A stretch of DNA of 7,986 nucleotides, from contig DPLR01000589.1 in the NCBI GenBank assembly GCA_003541895.1, positions 1 through 7,986 on the forward strand. The letters run 5' to 3'. The position numbers and the translations under genes are program-made. The notes under the pieces were generated by a model. That model was given only the letters and a program-made list of their open reading frames with translations. It was not told the origin of the DNA and made no database searches. The DNA is from Cytophagales bacterium. GTDB taxonomy: Bacteria; Bacteroidota; Bacteroidia; Cytophagales; Cyclobacteriaceae. Positions 7,167 to 7,986 of the stretch are shown piece by piece (the first letter of the stretch is position 1; every line of letters starts with the position of its first letter).

Positions 7167-7174
7167 TACCTTTG
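7167..7174 (+). promoter_or_regulatory. -7 promoter box TACCTTTG directly before the TPR gene
   Basis: TACCTTTG is an exact match to the Bacteroidota -7 consensus TAnnTTTG and ends 4 bases before the ATG at 7179. Transcription would start at about the start codon, again suggesting a leaderless message. The possible -33 partners, TTTG at 7149-7152 and TTG near 7140, are spaced 14 and about 24 bases away, so neither is ideal. Confidence 0.45.
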
Positions 7175-7178
7175 TGTT

Positions 7179-7778
7179 ATGGCAAAGGTGATTCAATTTC
7201 CAAAACCAGTTGTTGAGAAATTTGGATTTAAACCTGTACGTAAAAATGTAAAGCAGGTTAAAAGAATACCCGGTCAATTAGATCTTTTTACACAGGGTAA
7301 AGTGATTAGCCTGAATCAACTTTCGTCATTTGATGAAGCGCTTTTGTTGGATGACCGTGGAGATGCCAAAGCAAAAGAAATATATCAACGAGCAATTGAG
7401 GAAGGCGATTCAATCGCTGATGCCTATTGTAATCTCGGAATCCTTGAATCGCAAGCGGGAAATTATTCTAAAGCGATTGATTGCTTTACAAAATGTCTCA
7501 CTGAAAACCCTCGGCATTTCGAAGCACATTATAACTTGGCCAATCTTTACGCTGAAATTGGAAACCTTAGTTTAGCAAAGGTTCATTATCAGATTTCAAT
7601 AGAGGTAGAACCTCATTTCCCCAATAGCCATTTCAATCTGGGGCTGACTTTGGCAATGAATAAAGAAATTGAAGAAGCAATACAATCACTAAAATCATAT
7701 TGCAGACTTGTTTCACCTAAAGATCGATTTCAAGCGGAAGAGTTGATTCAAACTTTTGCGCAGTCGATTGGTAATTAA
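7179..7778 (+). CDS. TPR protein with basic N-terminal tail carrying QLDLF
   Basis: A soluble 199-residue protein of unknown function. Residues 1-45 are basic, probably flexible (MAKVIQFPKP..., RKNVKQVKR), and include GQLDLFTQG; Q33-F37 matches the QL[SD]LF peptide that binds the DNA sliding clamp. Residues about 48-182 form tetratricopeptide repeats: a degenerate one (48-80), then 81-114 (ADAYCNLGILESQAGNYSKA...), 115-148 (EAHYNLANLYAEIGNLSLAK...) and 149-182 (NSHFNLGLTLAMNKEIEEAI...), ending in a capping helix. There is no signal peptide or membrane helix. The start at 7179 sits just after a TAnnTTTG box and the next in-frame Met is well inside the repeats. Its TAA overlaps the stop of the convergent gene by 4 bases. 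A role in protein scaffolding is the family expectation. Confidence 0.9.
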   Translation: MAKVIQFPKPVVEKFGFKPVRKNVKQVKRIPGQLDLFTQGKVISLNQLSSFDEALLLDDRGDAKAKEIYQRAIEEGDSIADAYCNLGILESQAGNYSKAIDCFTKCLTENPRHFEAHYNLANLYAEIGNLSLAKVHYQISIEVEPHFPNSHFNLGLTLAMNKEIEEAIQSLKSYCRLVSPKDRFQAEELIQTFAQSIGN

Positions 7779-7984
7779 ATCGACCAGATGGTGATGAAGA
7801 ATAAAATGCTTCTGTAAATCTCCAGAGCAAGTTTTATAAATAAGATCATCACCAGCGATTTAAAAATTAGTTTCCATCCACGCTCATGGTAAAAGATTGC
7901 ACTCGAACGAATCAGGAAATAAAGATTAGTGGCAATGAATACTATTGTCAAATAGGTTTCATTTAAATATTGCCCTAATCCGGT
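7775..7984 (-). CDS. C-terminal end of a membrane protein, possibly DUF3667-like (partial)
   Basis: An open frame enters from the right edge on the minus strand and encodes 69 residues before a TAA (TTA at 7775-7777 on the plus strand). It is strongly hydrophobic: a helix around TYLTIVFIATNLYFLI, a short polar turn SSAIFYHERGWK with aromatic and basic residues, then a second helix LIFKSLVMILFIKLALEI and a hydrophobic tail ending FFITIWSI. Two closing transmembrane helices joined by a short Tyr/Arg/Trp loop resemble the end of DUF3667 membrane proteins common in Bacteroidota, but that assignment is tentative. The start is outside the window. The gene converges on the TPR gene with a 4-base overlap (TTAA, 7775-7778), which supports this being the true end of a real gene. 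Confidence 0.6.
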   Translation of the reverse strand, partial: TGLGQYLNETYLTIVFIATNLYFLIRSSAIFYHERGWKLIFKSLVMILFIKLALEIYRSILFFITIWSI

Positions 7985-7986
7985 AA

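Noticed and set aside
7789..7854. 9-bp inverted repeat TGGTGATGA / TCATCACCA with a 48-base spacer
   Set aside because: It lies inside the partial membrane-protein coding region, has a long loop and no T-run, and is plausibly a coincidence.

Overview
The window looks like ordinary chromosomal DNA from a member of the Bacteroidota, most likely Cytophagales-like. Three things point there. The DnaB, EtfA/EtfB and DUF1080 proteins have Bacteroidota-style sequences. Start codons lack Shine-Dalgarno sequences. Several starts are preceded by the phylum's -7 promoter element TAnnTTTG. Coding density is high (no gap above 100 bases), base composition is moderately AT-rich, and there is no mobile element, tRNA, rRNA or CRISPR array. 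The taxon is an inference from protein resemblance.

Left part (2-3057): the replicative helicase gene dnaB, cut off at its 5' end by the window edge. After a 94-base AT-rich gap with a hairpin and a possible promoter comes a two-gene unit: a zinc-free medium-chain dehydrogenase/reductase, then, 10 bases later, an exported DUF1080 (3-keto-disaccharide hydrolase fold) protein. A small TPR gene (3054-3365) runs on the opposite strand and overlaps the DUF1080 stop codon by 4 bases.

Middle part (3433-5871): etfB and etfA, the two subunits of electron transfer flavoprotein, separated by an 87-base AT-rich spacer with a short hairpin. They are followed by a bifunctional-nuclease-family (DUF151) protein carrying a C-terminal UVR domain, whose GTG start lies 5 bases after a perfect TAnnTTTG box.

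Right part (5902-7984): a 12-helix MFS transporter of the nucleoside:H+ symporter (NUP) family, a TPR protein with a basic N-terminal tail containing QLDLF, and the C-terminal end of a membrane protein on the minus strand that overlaps the TPR stop by 4 bases.

No clearly new multi-gene system is visible. The points most worth checking are the QLDLF motif (a perfect match to the sliding-clamp-binding consensus) in the TPR protein, the SSB-tail-like DEDTPF end of DnaB, two apparently leaderless start sites, and a slippery A7 run in the nuclease gene whose -1 frame would stop just before the UVR domain.
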